DNA from: an uncultured Treponema sp.
Lineage (GTDB): Bacteria; Spirochaetota; Spirochaetia; Treponematales; Treponemataceae
NCBI GenBank assembly: GCA_937893155.1
Contig: CALBGU010000224.1
Coordinates: 1-31,848 of the forward strand
Reading direction: 5' to 3'
Length of the DNA stretch: 31,848 bases
The notes under the pieces are model-generated. The model made no database searches. It saw nothing but the letters and a program-made list of their open reading frames with translations, and was not told the DNA's origin. How positions within the stretch are numbered: the first letter of the stretch is position 1; every line of letters begins with the position of its first letter. Below, one piece after another: positions 8,220 through 16,127 of this stretch. The position numbers and the translations under genes are program-made.

Positions 8220-8345
8220 GGCGGTTGCACGGTGAAAATGCTCATTCTGTCTTTCAGGATTGCTCAAAAACACGGTGCAATGCTCTTTTTTGTGCCGCGG
8301 ATTCATCGAAAACAGTGTGCGACGGTCTTTTTTGGTTTGTGTAAT
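8220..8345 (-). repeat. Intergenic 42-bp repeat tract C (partly inverted)
   Basis: TTGCACGGTG at 8225-8234 lies in the plus orientation. AAAACACGGTGCAA (8267-8280) and AAAACAGTGTGCGA (8309-8322) are the reverse complement of the core, again exactly 42 bp apart. Degenerate relatives (CATTGTGCTTTTTTGTG near 8439) continue towards 8480. The rest of 7966-8536 holds the terminator at 8064 and the argH promoter; I see no gene there. Confidence 0.7.
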
Positions 8346-8501
8346 GCTCGGTGCAGGTGTGCAAGGGGAATTTTATACAGCAAAGATGGTTGTTGCTTGA
8401 GTGCGCTGGCTGTTTTTGGGCGCATGAACGTACCGCGCATTGTGCTTTTTTGTGTTTTTTGAAAATGTGCAGGATTATTGCGCACTTATTTGTGTTTGCC
8501 G

Positions 8502-8530
8502 TTGAAAAAAAAGCGATAGTGTGTTTTAAT
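8502..8530 (+). promoter_or_regulatory. Promoter of argH, placed for a leaderless transcript
   Basis: TTGAAA (8502-8507), a 17-nt spacer and TTTAAT (8525-8530); each hexamer matches 5 of 6 consensus bases. The -10 ends only 6 nt before ATG 8537, so the expected start falls on or beside the A of the start codon. There is no Shine-Dalgarno. Confidence 0.6.
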
Positions 8531-8536
8531 TTTGGT

Positions 8537-9958
8537 ATGGCTAACGAAAAAACACACGGCACGATGACTGCCGACAACCACGCCGCGCTTTGGCACGGGC
8601 GTTTTGAGGAAGGACCCGACGCAGAAGCGGTGGCGTTTGAGACGTCGATTCATGTGGACGAGCGTATGGCGTTCGATGATATTCGCGGCAGCAAGGCGCA
8701 CGCCGAAATGCTCGGCGAAACGGGGATTATCAGCGCGGACGAGGCGAGCGCGATTGTGAAAGGGCTGGAATCAATCGAAAATGACCTTTCCTCCGGCGCG
8801 CTTTCGATTGATTACAGTGCGGAGGACATTCACTCGTTTATTGAAGCAACGTTGACCGACCGAATCGGCGAGCCGGGGCGCAAGGTGCACACGGGGCGGA
8901 GCCGCAACGACCAAATTGCGCTTGATGAACGCTTGTATTTGCGCCGCGCGGTGCCTGCCTTGCAGAAAAAAATCAAGAATCTGATTGCACTTCTTGCTTG
9001 CTTGGCTGAAAAACACACCGAAACGCTTGTTTCCGGCTATACCCACACGCAGCACGCACAGCCTGTGTCGCTCGCGCACCATCTTTGCGCGTGGGGCTGG
9101 ATGCTTTCGCGTGACGATTCCCGTTTAGCAGACGCGTTAAAGCGGATTGACCAAAGCCCGCTCGGTTCCGGCGCGCTGGCAGGGAGCACGCTGCCGTTGA
9201 ATCGCGAACTTGTGGCGCAAAAATTGGGATTTTCTGGGGTGACGCCCAATTCGCTCGACAGTGTGGCAGACCGCGACTATTGTATTGAGTTTTCATCGGC
9301 GTTCGCGCTTCTGATGTCGCATTTGTCGAGAATGTGTGAAGAAATTGTGCTTTGGAACACCACGGAATTTGGCTTTATTGAGTTGAGCGAGAAGTGGTCC
9401 ACGGGTTCTTCGATAATGCCGCAGAAAAAAAATCCTGATTTTGCCGAGTTGATTCGTGGTCGCACGGGCAAGGTGTACGGAGATTTGATTGCGTTGCTCG
9501 TTATGGTGAAGTCGCTTCCGTTGTCGTACAATCGCGATTTGCAGGAAGACAAAGAAAGTTTGTTCGATGCATACGACACGTGCCTTTCTTGCGTTTCAGT
9601 ATTCACCAAAATGATTGAGAGTGCTTCATTCCGTACGGAAAATATGGCAAAAAGCTTGGAGGGAGGCTTCTCTAATGCAACTGATGTTGCTGATTATCTG
9701 GTGCGAAAGGGGCTTCCGTTCCGAACGGCACACGGTGTTGCAGCTCGCGCCGTGCGTATGTGCATCGAGGGAGGGCTTTCTCGGCTTGAAGATTTGCCGA
9801 TTGGTGAATTCAAAAAGTGTTCTGAGCTGATAAACAGCGATGTATACGATTTTTTAAGTGCAAAAGCGTGCGTGGAAGAGCGAAAAACGACGGGCGGACC
9901 GTCTTCTGCGCGTGTAAAAGAACAAATTGCGTTGCTGAAACAAATCGCGGCTGAATAA
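8537..9958 (+). CDS. argH: Argininosuccinate lyase
   Basis: ArgH splits argininosuccinate into arginine and fumarate, the last step of arginine synthesis, as a cytoplasmic homotetramer. The 473-residue length is normal. Family landmarks in order: LWHGRF near residue 20, DERMAFDDIRGSKAHAEML, HTGRSRNDQ, SGYTHTQHAQPVSLAHHL, GSGALAGSTLPL, and the fumarase/lyase signature GSSIMPQKKNPD (290-301), whose serine is the catalytic base. ATG 8537 is preferred to the long upstream open frame because it puts the N-terminus at the usual distance from WHGRF and has a promoter immediately before it. No other arginine genes are nearby. A large stem-loop follows the stop. Confidence 0.95.
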   Translation: MANEKTHGTMTADNHAALWHGRFEEGPDAEAVAFETSIHVDERMAFDDIRGSKAHAEMLGETGIISADEASAIVKGLESIENDLSSGALSIDYSAEDIHSFIEATLTDRIGEPGRKVHTGRSRNDQIALDERLYLRRAVPALQKKIKNLIALLACLAEKHTETLVSGYTHTQHAQPVSLAHHLCAWGWMLSRDDSRLADALKRIDQSPLGSGALAGSTLPLNRELVAQKLGFSGVTPNSLDSVADRDYCIEFSSAFALLMSHLSRMCEEIVLWNTTEFGFIELSEKWSTGSSIMPQKKNPDFAELIRGRTGKVYGDLIALLVMVKSLPLSYNRDLQEDKESLFDAYDTCLSCVSVFTKMIESASFRTENMAKSLEGGFSNATDVADYLVRKGLPFRTAHGVAARAVRMCIEGGLSRLEDLPIGEFKKCSELINSDVYDFLSAKACVEERKTTGGPSSARVKEQIALLKQIAAE

Positions 9959-9959
9959 A

Positions 9960-10021
9960 AATCTGGTTTTGCACCAACAGGAACTATTGTTTTTGTTGGT
10001 GCTGTTCAGATTGAGGCTTTT
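9960..10021 (+). terminator. Extended stem-loop after argH, probable terminator
   Basis: GCACCAACA (9971-9979) pairs perfectly with TGTTGGTGC (9994-10002). An outer stem AATCTG (9960-9965) with CAGATT (10007-10012) encloses it across small internal loops. There is no immediate T-run; GGCTTTTTG follows at 10015-10022. This is consistent with a weak terminator or a protective 3' structure. Confidence 0.55.
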
Positions 10022-10091
10022 TGTCTTCCGCATCGTATAATTTTTTTTCGAGTCAAAATGAACTCTGTTGTATTTGAAAATAACAAATGAC

Positions 10092-10120
10092 TAGACAAAA
10101 AAACACTGAAAAGTCATAAT
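10092..10120 (+). promoter_or_regulatory. Promoter of the DUF212-rnf operon
   Basis: TAGACA (10092-10097), a 17-nt spacer and CATAAT (10115-10120); each matches 5 of 6 consensus bases. The -10 ends 8 nt before ATG 10129, so the transcript would have almost no leader. Confidence 0.55.
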
Positions 10121-10128
10121 AGAGAATT

Positions 10129-10608
10129 ATGTTGGTTAACGCAAAAGCTCAAATACATGTGCTGCTCCAAAATCCAATTCTCATTGCATGCATATTCAGC
10201 TGGTTTTCAGCACAGTTTATAAAGACGGTCATAAAATTATTTTCGGGCAGAGTTCATTCTATGTCTGAGCTTTTTGAACTGCTTTTATGGCGTACGGGCA
10301 GTATGCCGTCAAGCCATTCTGCGATTGTCGCCTGTTTATGTATTTCTATTGGACTGCATTCTGGGTTCGATTCAGATGTTTTTGTTTTGGCGTTGTGTCT
10401 GTATTTGATAACGGTGCGCGATGCTGTTGGTGTGCGGCGCTCGAGCGGTGTTCAAGGGCGTGTTTTGAATATTTTGGGGCGTGCGCTTGATGAAAAAGAT
10501 TTGGTTTCGTACACTCCGATAAAAGAAGTTCAGGGACATTCGCCAATGGAAGTTGTGATTGGAAGCCTTTTGGGATTTATAAACGGACTTGCATTTTCAG
10601 TGCTATAA
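10129..10608 (+). CDS. Divergent PAP2 family protein (DUF212)
   Basis: This is a 159-residue integral membrane protein of the DUF212 family, distantly related to PAP2 acid phosphatases and haloperoxidases; substrate unknown. The three family motifs are present: GSMPSSHSA (residues 57-65), RDAVGVRRSSGVQ (about 97-109) and KEVQGHSPMEVVIGSLLG near the C-terminus. Hydrophobic segments occur at about 15-38, 62-95 and 140-159. Length fits the family. The start has no convincing Shine-Dalgarno but a -10 element 8 nt upstream. The stop is 16 nt before the next gene, so it is probably the first gene of the rnf operon. Confidence 0.88.
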   Translation: MLVNAKAQIHVLLQNPILIACIFSWFSAQFIKTVIKLFSGRVHSMSELFELLLWRTGSMPSSHSAIVACLCISIGLHSGFDSDVFVLALCLYLITVRDAVGVRRSSGVQGRVLNILGRALDEKDLVSYTPIKEVQGHSPMEVVIGSLLGFINGLAFSVL

Positions 10609-10624
10609 AAAAGAGAATTGAAAA

Positions 10625-12064
10625 ATGTTGAAGCGCCTTTTTTTAATTTTGATAATTTGTTTTAGTTTGATATTTCTAGTTTACTCAAGAATAACGCCTG
10701 TAACGAAGCTTTGGCGCGGTTATACCGTGCTTTATACGAGTAGCACGGTTTCTGAAAATACGGTGCTGTCAGTGCTTTCAAAATGCGGTATTTCGGGGGT
10801 AATTACGCTTTCGGAACAGGATAAAACGATTCCAAAAACGATGTCTCCTGCGCGATTTGCGGCAGAAAATAAAAATTATATGGATTATCCTGAAGAAATT
10901 AAAAAATATTTTTTTGATGAATCCCAAAAATTTCAGTTGTACTATGTTCCTGATGGGTATCGGAGTGAACTTTCTGATGCACTTGAAACGCTTTTGCGGC
11001 TTGGCTCTTGCGGTGTTGATGAAACCGTTTCGTATCCCATTTTTGTACCTGTGATTTGTGCATTGTTTTTTCTTTGTTTGCTGGTGAGCGCGGAAAATCG
11101 GCTTGCGTTTGTGCTGTTCGCGATTTTTCCGTTGGTGTTTTGTGTTTGTGTGCCGGGAAGCATAAATGGGGTTGCGACCTGTTTACTGCTGTATGGGTGT
11201 TTTTTATTGCAAAAACTGTATTCAAAGCAAAACGCAATTTTCCCCGGATTTCATAATGTTTTTTTGCTTCTGTCGTTTTTTTCGCCAATCTTAATTAGTT
11301 TTTCTGTGTCATTGAAAAATGCGGGGTTGTGTGCGGCAACGGTGGCAGGAACAATCGCTTCGGCGTGTATGATTTTGCATTTTAAAGGAAAATCGTCTGT
11401 ACGGCTTCCGCGGAATTTTAGAGTCGGCAGTTCAACCTTTTCTCCTATAAGCATCATTTCAGCTCCTTATACTTCTATTGTGACGCAAGAAGTTGCGGAT
11501 TGCCTGTTTTTGTGCGCAGGGGCAATTTTGCTCCAGATTGTGCTTGCGCTTTTTCCTCAGCAACGAATTTCTTCATCTTCTGGTGTAACGGGGCTTTCGC
11601 TTCCGTCGCCGTCGGTTTCACGAAATGCAGATTTTTTGCCCGATTTGAACGATTATCTGAATTGGAGTTGGAATCTTTTGACGTTTCAATATCGCCCGCT
11701 GTGGCTGTCGGAAAAGGATTTAGATAGTGCAAATGGCTTTAAAGAAGGCGATGTTATTGAAGTTCCTTTTTTTAAGATTGAAGGCACAAAAGTTGTTCAA
11801 GAAGAGGGAAAACGATTTGTATATGGTGAGCAATTTTTGAACGAAATGTTGCAGTCTATAGAAAATGCAGGTCAGAAGCGTATTGAGTTATTGCTTGCAG
11901 AGCAAGGAAATAATGCAAAATTTGCGTATGCAATAAACAGTGGCGGTGTTGATGCAAATGCACAGCCGTCCCTGGTGATTTTGCTTTGTACGGTGTGTAT
12001 TCCGCTCGGAATGGCACTTTATTACATATACAGAAGAAGAAAACAATATGCCAATAGTATCTAA
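10625..12064 (+). CDS. Multi-pass membrane protein of unknown function, rnf-linked
   Basis: This is a 479-residue protein that I do not recognise. An N-terminal helix (about 5-22) is followed by a ~115-residue soluble region. Five or six hydrophobic helices (about 138-290, and near 300-320) come next, then a second soluble region (~325-445), and a final helix near 452-470 ending in YRRRKQYANSI. The soluble parts probably face the periplasm. There are no Fe-S, haem or flavin motifs. It overlaps rnfC by 17 bp and sits between the DUF212 gene and rnfC, so it is a strong candidate for an accessory or extra subunit of the redox complex. The base composition is AT-rich like the rest of the operon. 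Confidence 0.8.
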   Translation: MLKRLFLILIICFSLIFLVYSRITPVTKLWRGYTVLYTSSTVSENTVLSVLSKCGISGVITLSEQDKTIPKTMSPARFAAENKNYMDYPEEIKKYFFDESQKFQLYYVPDGYRSELSDALETLLRLGSCGVDETVSYPIFVPVICALFFLCLLVSAENRLAFVLFAIFPLVFCVCVPGSINGVATCLLLYGCFLLQKLYSKQNAIFPGFHNVFLLLSFFSPILISFSVSLKNAGLCAATVAGTIASACMILHFKGKSSVRLPRNFRVGSSTFSPISIISAPYTSIVTQEVADCLFLCAGAILLQIVLALFPQQRISSSSGVTGLSLPSPSVSRNADFLPDLNDYLNWSWNLLTFQYRPLWLSEKDLDSANGFKEGDVIEVPFFKIEGTKVVQEEGKRFVYGEQFLNEMLQSIENAGQKRIELLLAEQGNNAKFAYAINSGGVDANAQPSLVILLCTVCIPLGMALYYIYRRRKQYANSI

Positions 12065-13367
12065 TTTTAATATAACAGAAAAAACGCAGTTAAAGTATTC
12101 GGCGCGTTCTTATTTGCCGCAACAAGCGATTGTTCCGTTTATGCAGGAAGAGGGGTGCCGTTGCCGTGCGCTTGTAAAGGTGGGCGATACGGTGAGTGAA
12201 GGGCAGATAATTGCTTCTCCGCTTTCGATAATCCAGAATGGGTATTCTGCGAATATTCACGCACCGCTTCCGGGCATCGTACAAGAAATCCGTTCTGTTT
12301 CGCTTCCTGATGGAAAATGCGCAGATGCAGCGGTGATTGCGGTAAAAGGCTCGTTTTCGTTTTTAGGCAAAAAGAATTTTCCTGCGGAATGGAGTTTGTT
12401 TTCTCCTGAAAGTTTGCAAAATATGATTGCAGAAAAAGGTATTGTAAATACATTTTCAAAACCGAATAGCCTTGCAAGTGAGATTTCCCGTATAAAATCT
12501 GCAAAAAAATTTGTTGTTTTGCGCCTTTTTGATGATGACCCCAGCCGGCAAACTGATTCTTTTGTAGCTTCTCATTATCCAGCACAGGTGGCGGAAGGAA
12601 CGGCGATTATTGCAACTGCACTACGTTCCGAGGGAATAATCTTGGTGACATCTAAAAAAGCAGGCTCTGTAATTACAACAGAAATTGCAAGTCGATTTTT
12701 TGAGCGCTTTCCGCATCTTTGCGTTTCTGCAGATACCGCAAAATATCCGTGTGGATTCAAACAGGACTTGGTGCGACTGATAAAAAAATCGCAAAAAGGC
12801 ACGGATTCTGTTTTTGAAAACATTTCGCATAAAGAATTATTTATTGACCCAGAAACCGCTTTTGCTGTTTACGAAGCCGTCGTTTGCGGAATCCCGATGA
12901 CGAGTTGCTTCGTGCATGTAACCGGCGACTGCCTTGGCGTATCGGGCGTTTTGCGCGTGAGCATTGGCACTACAATGGGCTTTTTGGCGTCCCAATGCGG
13001 CAGATTTTTGCACAAAGTTTCAAAAATCGTGGTGAATGGGCTGTATGTTGGTACGATTGCACCGGGATTTGATGTTCCGATAACAAAAATGGTGAAATCA
13101 GTAACGTTCTTGCCGGTTTTTGAACTGGTTGACCCGCATTATGCTTCCTGCGTGCGTTGTGGCGAGTGCCGGCGCGTTTGCCCAGAAAATCTGTATCCTG
13201 ACCTTTTGTATTCGCGCTTAAAAGGAATGGATAAGCAAATCAAAAAAGAAATCCTTGAAACTTCTCTTCTTTGCTCGTCTTGTGCACTTTGCAATAGTGT
13301 TTGCCCGTCGAGACTTCCGCTGAGCCAATCTATTGCGCTTTTAAAAAAGGAGCTAAAATATGAATAA
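12048..13367 (+). CDS. rnfC: Rnf electron transport complex subunit C, divergent
   Basis: In classical Rnf, RnfC is the peripheral cytoplasmic subunit that exchanges electrons with NAD(H) through FMN and two [4Fe-4S] clusters. This 439-residue copy keeps the N-terminal barrel-sandwich region (ALVKVGDTVSEGQIIASPLS, HAPLPGIVQEI) and an SLBB-like stretch (TGDCLGVSGVLRVSIGTTMG). It also keeps both ferredoxin motifs: C368/371/374/378 before P, and C409/412/415/419 before P. The glycine-rich GIVGxGGAxFPT motif instead reads GIVNTFSKPNSLA, and the NGAECEPYL region reads RLFDDDPSRQTDS, so the nucleotide/FMN site looks lost. ATG 12048 lies inside the upstream gene; rnfD overlaps by 8 bp. Confidence 0.88.
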   Translation: MPIVSNFNITEKTQLKYSARSYLPQQAIVPFMQEEGCRCRALVKVGDTVSEGQIIASPLSIIQNGYSANIHAPLPGIVQEIRSVSLPDGKCADAAVIAVKGSFSFLGKKNFPAEWSLFSPESLQNMIAEKGIVNTFSKPNSLASEISRIKSAKKFVVLRLFDDDPSRQTDSFVASHYPAQVAEGTAIIATALRSEGIILVTSKKAGSVITTEIASRFFERFPHLCVSADTAKYPCGFKQDLVRLIKKSQKGTDSVFENISHKELFIDPETAFAVYEAVVCGIPMTSCFVHVTGDCLGVSGVLRVSIGTTMGFLASQCGRFLHKVSKIVVNGLYVGTIAPGFDVPITKMVKSVTFLPVFELVDPHYASCVRCGECRRVCPENLYPDLLYSRLKGMDKQIKKEILETSLLCSSCALCNSVCPSRLPLSQSIALLKKELKYE

Positions 13368-14454
13368 TATATTCTTAAAAAAATCGATTGCGGCAAATGA
13401 AACGGTAATTTTGAGACCTTTTGTGTATTCAAAGCCGTCTGTGAGGGCATCTGTTTTGGCACAGATTTATTTGCTTGCATTGCAGATTTTTGCCTTGTTT
13501 GCTTCAAAAAGTTATTCAGCGCTTTTTGTGATTGCAACTGCGGTTATAGCGTCAATAGCGTCAGAATTTGTAAACATAAAAAAATATCGGCGACATCACG
13601 ATACTCTTGCAATTTCGATTGTGCAGGGAATTTTTACCGGAATGTTTTTGCCGGAATCATTTCCGTTGCTTGCCGTTTTTTGCATAACTTTTTTTGTGTT
13701 TGTGATAATAAAAAACGCATTTGAAACATTTTCAGGCTCGTGGGTGAATCCTGTGGCGGTTAGTGTGGCAATTTCATATTTTACCGCATCGCAGTTTTTT
13801 CCCGAATCGATTTTGACTCCGGACTTGGTAAATACGGTTAATGCGGGAGGATTGCTGTTTCAAAATGGAGTTCTAGAACCGTTAAATGTGGATTTTTCTC
13901 TGACGCCGTTCTTAAATGAAAAAGTTTTTTCGCTCTGTGGTGTGTCCATTCCGACTGGCTACATTTCTCTTTTGATTGACAATGGTTTCCCTATTCCTGC
14001 ATTCCGTTTTAATGCACTCACCATTGTGTCATCTTTGATTTTGTTTTCGCTTGATATGATTTCGTGTGCTATACCGCTTTCAGCGATTGCGGTGTATCTT
14101 GCCTTAGTGCGAACAATTGGCTCTTTTTTAGCAGGCGGTTCGTTTTTTCAGGGTGATATGCTGTTTGCGCTCTTTTCGAGCGGAGTGATTTTCTGTTCGC
14201 TTTTTGTATTGCCGTGGTATGGAACAATTCCGTATACAACGCTTGGCAGAATTATGTATGGCGCGTTGTGTGGAATCATATTCTTTGTCATTGCGGGCAT
14301 TGGCTCTTCGGCGGTCGGCTGTATTTTTTCGGTATTGATTTCAAATACGGTATCAGCATTTGTTCAAATCATTGAAAATTCCCGAATAAATAAGAACGTC
14401 TTAAATTTGCTTCTTCCTGAAGTCAACGTTATGAAGGAGGTTGGCAATGCTTAA
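13360..14454 (+). CDS. rnfD: Rnf complex subunit D, divergent
   Basis: RnfD is a membrane subunit related to NqrB that normally carries a covalent FMN on a threonine in an S/T-G-A-T motif and forms part of the ion path. This 364-residue protein has about nine or ten hydrophobic helices. The SGSWVNPVAVSVA segment matches the family's F-N-P-A region. The C-terminal block GRIMYGALCGIIFFVIAGIG, with V-L-I-S-N-T, matches the conserved end. No S/T-G-A-T motif is present; the nearest region reads GVSIPTGYI. ATG 13360 has AAGGAG at 13347-13352 and overlaps the rnfC stop by 8 bp. The gene is intact, so the motif loss is not simple decay. Confidence 0.85.
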   Translation: MNNIFLKKSIAANETVILRPFVYSKPSVRASVLAQIYLLALQIFALFASKSYSALFVIATAVIASIASEFVNIKKYRRHHDTLAISIVQGIFTGMFLPESFPLLAVFCITFFVFVIIKNAFETFSGSWVNPVAVSVAISYFTASQFFPESILTPDLVNTVNAGGLLFQNGVLEPLNVDFSLTPFLNEKVFSLCGVSIPTGYISLLIDNGFPIPAFRFNALTIVSSLILFSLDMISCAIPLSAIAVYLALVRTIGSFLAGGSFFQGDMLFALFSSGVIFCSLFVLPWYGTIPYTTLGRIMYGALCGIIFFVIAGIGSSAVGCIFSVLISNTVSAFVQIIENSRINKNVLNLLLPEVNVMKEVGNA

Positions 14455-14911
14455 TAGTTCCAAGCAGCAGCTTCGTGATTACGGCATTTTTATGGGATTT
14501 CTCATTTTTATGTTTGCCGTGCTTTTTTTGCTCACCCTTTTTTCGCGCACGCAATGGAACGAAGGGCTCAAAATGCAAGTGCAAACGGTGCTTGACCGTG
14601 AATTGCAGAATAAATATACCGTTGAAAATATTGTTCCCATAAAATCAGAACTTTCAACAAGTGCGGCTTGCTACAAAGTTGCTAAAAAAGATGAAGAATC
14701 TGCTTATGCTGTAATCCTTCGTATTGCAACAATTTATGGACCTCAAGCTGGCGTTTTTTTGTGTGATGAAAACGGAGTTTCATTTGTGGGTTTTGCACTT
14801 TCAGATGTTGATGAAAGCAATCGTATCAGAAAGGCTGCTGAAAAATCTCAAATCTCGTTTTGGCGTAACGAATTAGCGCGGATTAACGTTGTTGAGGGAG
14901 ATAAAAAATGA
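14447..14911 (+). CDS. rnfG: Rnf complex subunit G-like, short, no flavinylation motif
   Basis: RnfG is normally anchored by one helix, with a periplasmic FMN-binding domain ending in S-G-A-T-x-T-S where FMN is attached. This 154-residue version has the N-terminal helix (about 12-33). A shortened extracytoplasmic domain follows, with a recognisable core strand region (AYAVILRIATIYGPQAGVFL, then DENGVSFVGFAL) and FWRNEL near the end. It stops at about residue 154, where a classical RnfG continues into the flavinylation motif. ATG 14447 is preferred to the in-frame TTG at 14441 because AAGGAGG (14434-14440) is 6 nt upstream. It overlaps rnfD by 8 bp and rnfE by an ATGA. Identity rests partly on gene order. 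Confidence 0.78.
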   Translation: MLNSSKQQLRDYGIFMGFLIFMFAVLFLLTLFSRTQWNEGLKMQVQTVLDRELQNKYTVENIVPIKSELSTSAACYKVAKKDEESAYAVILRIATIYGPQAGVFLCDENGVSFVGFALSDVDESNRIRKAAEKSQISFWRNELARINVVEGDKK

Positions 14912-15573
14912 AGCAAAATAACTTGTATGTTTTTGTGGCGGCTTCTCTTGCTCTTTTAGTTCCGATTCCAGGGCGGCTTGCATTTGGCATCATTATGCTT
15001 GTTTTTTTGAACGTAACGATGTTGCTCGGGACGCTTTTTAGAAAATTGATTTGCGTTTTAAAACTGGGAAATCTGCAAAGCGTTCTCGTTGCAATGATGC
15101 TTGTTTGTACTGCGACAATGGCGAAATTGGTTCTTTCTCTTTTTTGTCCCATTTATGCGCTGGTTCTCGGGTTTGCGCTGTATTTGCCTGCATTATCGTC
15201 ATTTTTAATCGGATATTTTTTTGACCCAAGCCGAGAAAAATTGTCTGTTGAACTTGCAGAAAATATGAGTCAGAGTTTGCGATTTTCACTCGCGGCATTT
15301 TTGCTTTTTTTACTTCGCGATATATTTGGCTACGGCACGATAACGCTTCCTGCAAAAGATTCTCTGTTTACCATACAGATTCCGTTTGGAACGTCGTTTA
15401 TGCAGGCTGGTGATTTTGTTGCGTCTATTCCGGGAACGCTGGTTTTAGTGGGGCTTTTGATTGTTTTCCAAAATCACATAACGCGAAAATTTAGAATTGC
15501 GGAAAATGTGATGGAAAATGCTCAAAAAACCGAGGAACAACCTGCAAAAAAAGCGGAGGAGGAAAAAAAGTGA
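14908..15573 (+). CDS. rnfE: Rnf complex subunit E-like membrane protein
   Basis: RnfE and RnfA are homologous six-helix proteins that meet in the membrane and, in classical complexes, share a [2Fe-2S] cluster held by cysteines in L-C-P and T-N-C motifs. This 221-residue protein has about six hydrophobic helices. RnfE-like features include the ALLVPIPGRLAFG start, LFRKLI, and LLRDIFGYGTI near residue 145, equivalent to the R-E-L-L-G-x-G-T motif. The two cluster cysteines are not at the expected places (ALLVP; LSSFLIG). A charged lysine/glutamate tail ends the protein. The ATGA overlap with rnfG and the GTGA overlap with rnfA, each with a good ribosome site, show translational coupling. Confidence 0.78.
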   Translation: MKQNNLYVFVAASLALLVPIPGRLAFGIIMLVFLNVTMLLGTLFRKLICVLKLGNLQSVLVAMMLVCTATMAKLVLSLFCPIYALVLGFALYLPALSSFLIGYFFDPSREKLSVELAENMSQSLRFSLAAFLLFLLRDIFGYGTITLPAKDSLFTIQIPFGTSFMQAGDFVASIPGTLVLVGLLIVFQNHITRKFRIAENVMENAQKTEEQPAKKAEEEKK

Positions 15574-16127
15574 TTTCAAGCATTTTATATTATGTTTTTT
15601 ATTCATCTGTGGTACTTTTTTATGGAATCGGGCTGAATCGCTCCGCTGTTATTTGTATGGACTTGAAAGGGCAGATTGAAAAAGCGATAAAATCTGTTTT
15701 GGTGGTAACTTCATCGGCGGTTTTGAGCTATCTTGTCTGCGTGAGTTTGCTGGTGCCATTTGGGCTTTCAGAATTATTCCCGTTTGTGTGCGCATTGATT
15801 TTTATTTCGATTTCCGTTTTTTGTGAATCGATTGTCCGCATTACATCTCGAAAATCGACTGCCGAATTTTCAATTTCATTGCTGTCGATTTTGCTGTCTG
15901 TCAACGAAAGTTCCTCCGTTGCTCGCGTTGCAGTGATTTCGCTTTGCTGTGTTTTGGCGTTTTATTTGTTTGTGCCTATCTTACATGCGATTTTTCGCCG
16001 CGTGGAATCAGGTGAACCGTGCAAAGATTTTTCAAACCACGCATTAGTTTTCTTGAGTATTGCGGTAATTATGCTTGCTCTTTTTGCTTGGAATGTTTCT
16101 TGGCTTAACACAGGAGCGGCAAAATGA
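15570..16127 (+). CDS. rnfA: Rnf complex subunit A-like membrane protein
   Basis: This 185-residue protein has six hydrophobic helices, the size expected for RnfA (about 190). Similarity to RnfA is faint: VICMDLKGQIEKAIKS may correspond to the G-I-C-P-F-L-G-V-S segment, and the rest matches in helix spacing more than in sequence. The second cluster motif (T-T-N-C) reads SILLSVN, without cysteine. The assignment relies on position between rnfE and rnfB, as in the usual C-D-G-E-A-B order, and on topology. The GTG start at 15570 has AGGAGG at 15557-15562 and overlaps the rnfE stop; the end overlaps rnfB by ATGA. Confidence 0.72.
   Translation: MISSILYYVFYSSVVLFYGIGLNRSAVICMDLKGQIEKAIKSVLVVTSSAVLSYLVCVSLLVPFGLSELFPFVCALIFISISVFCESIVRITSRKSTAEFSISLLSILLSVNESSSVARVAVISLCCVLAFYLFVPILHAIFRRVESGEPCKDFSNHALVFLSIAVIMLALFAWNVSWLNTGAAK

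Noticed and set aside
8351..8536. N-terminal extension of argH from 8351
   Set aside because: The extra 62 residues are repeat-derived and unlike ArgH. The promoter and normal family length support ATG 8537.
9960..10128. Riboswitch or small RNA between argH and the DUF212 gene
   Set aside because: The nested stem-loop fits a terminator or 3' end structure. I recognise no known aptamer core, and the DUF212 promoter lies downstream of it.
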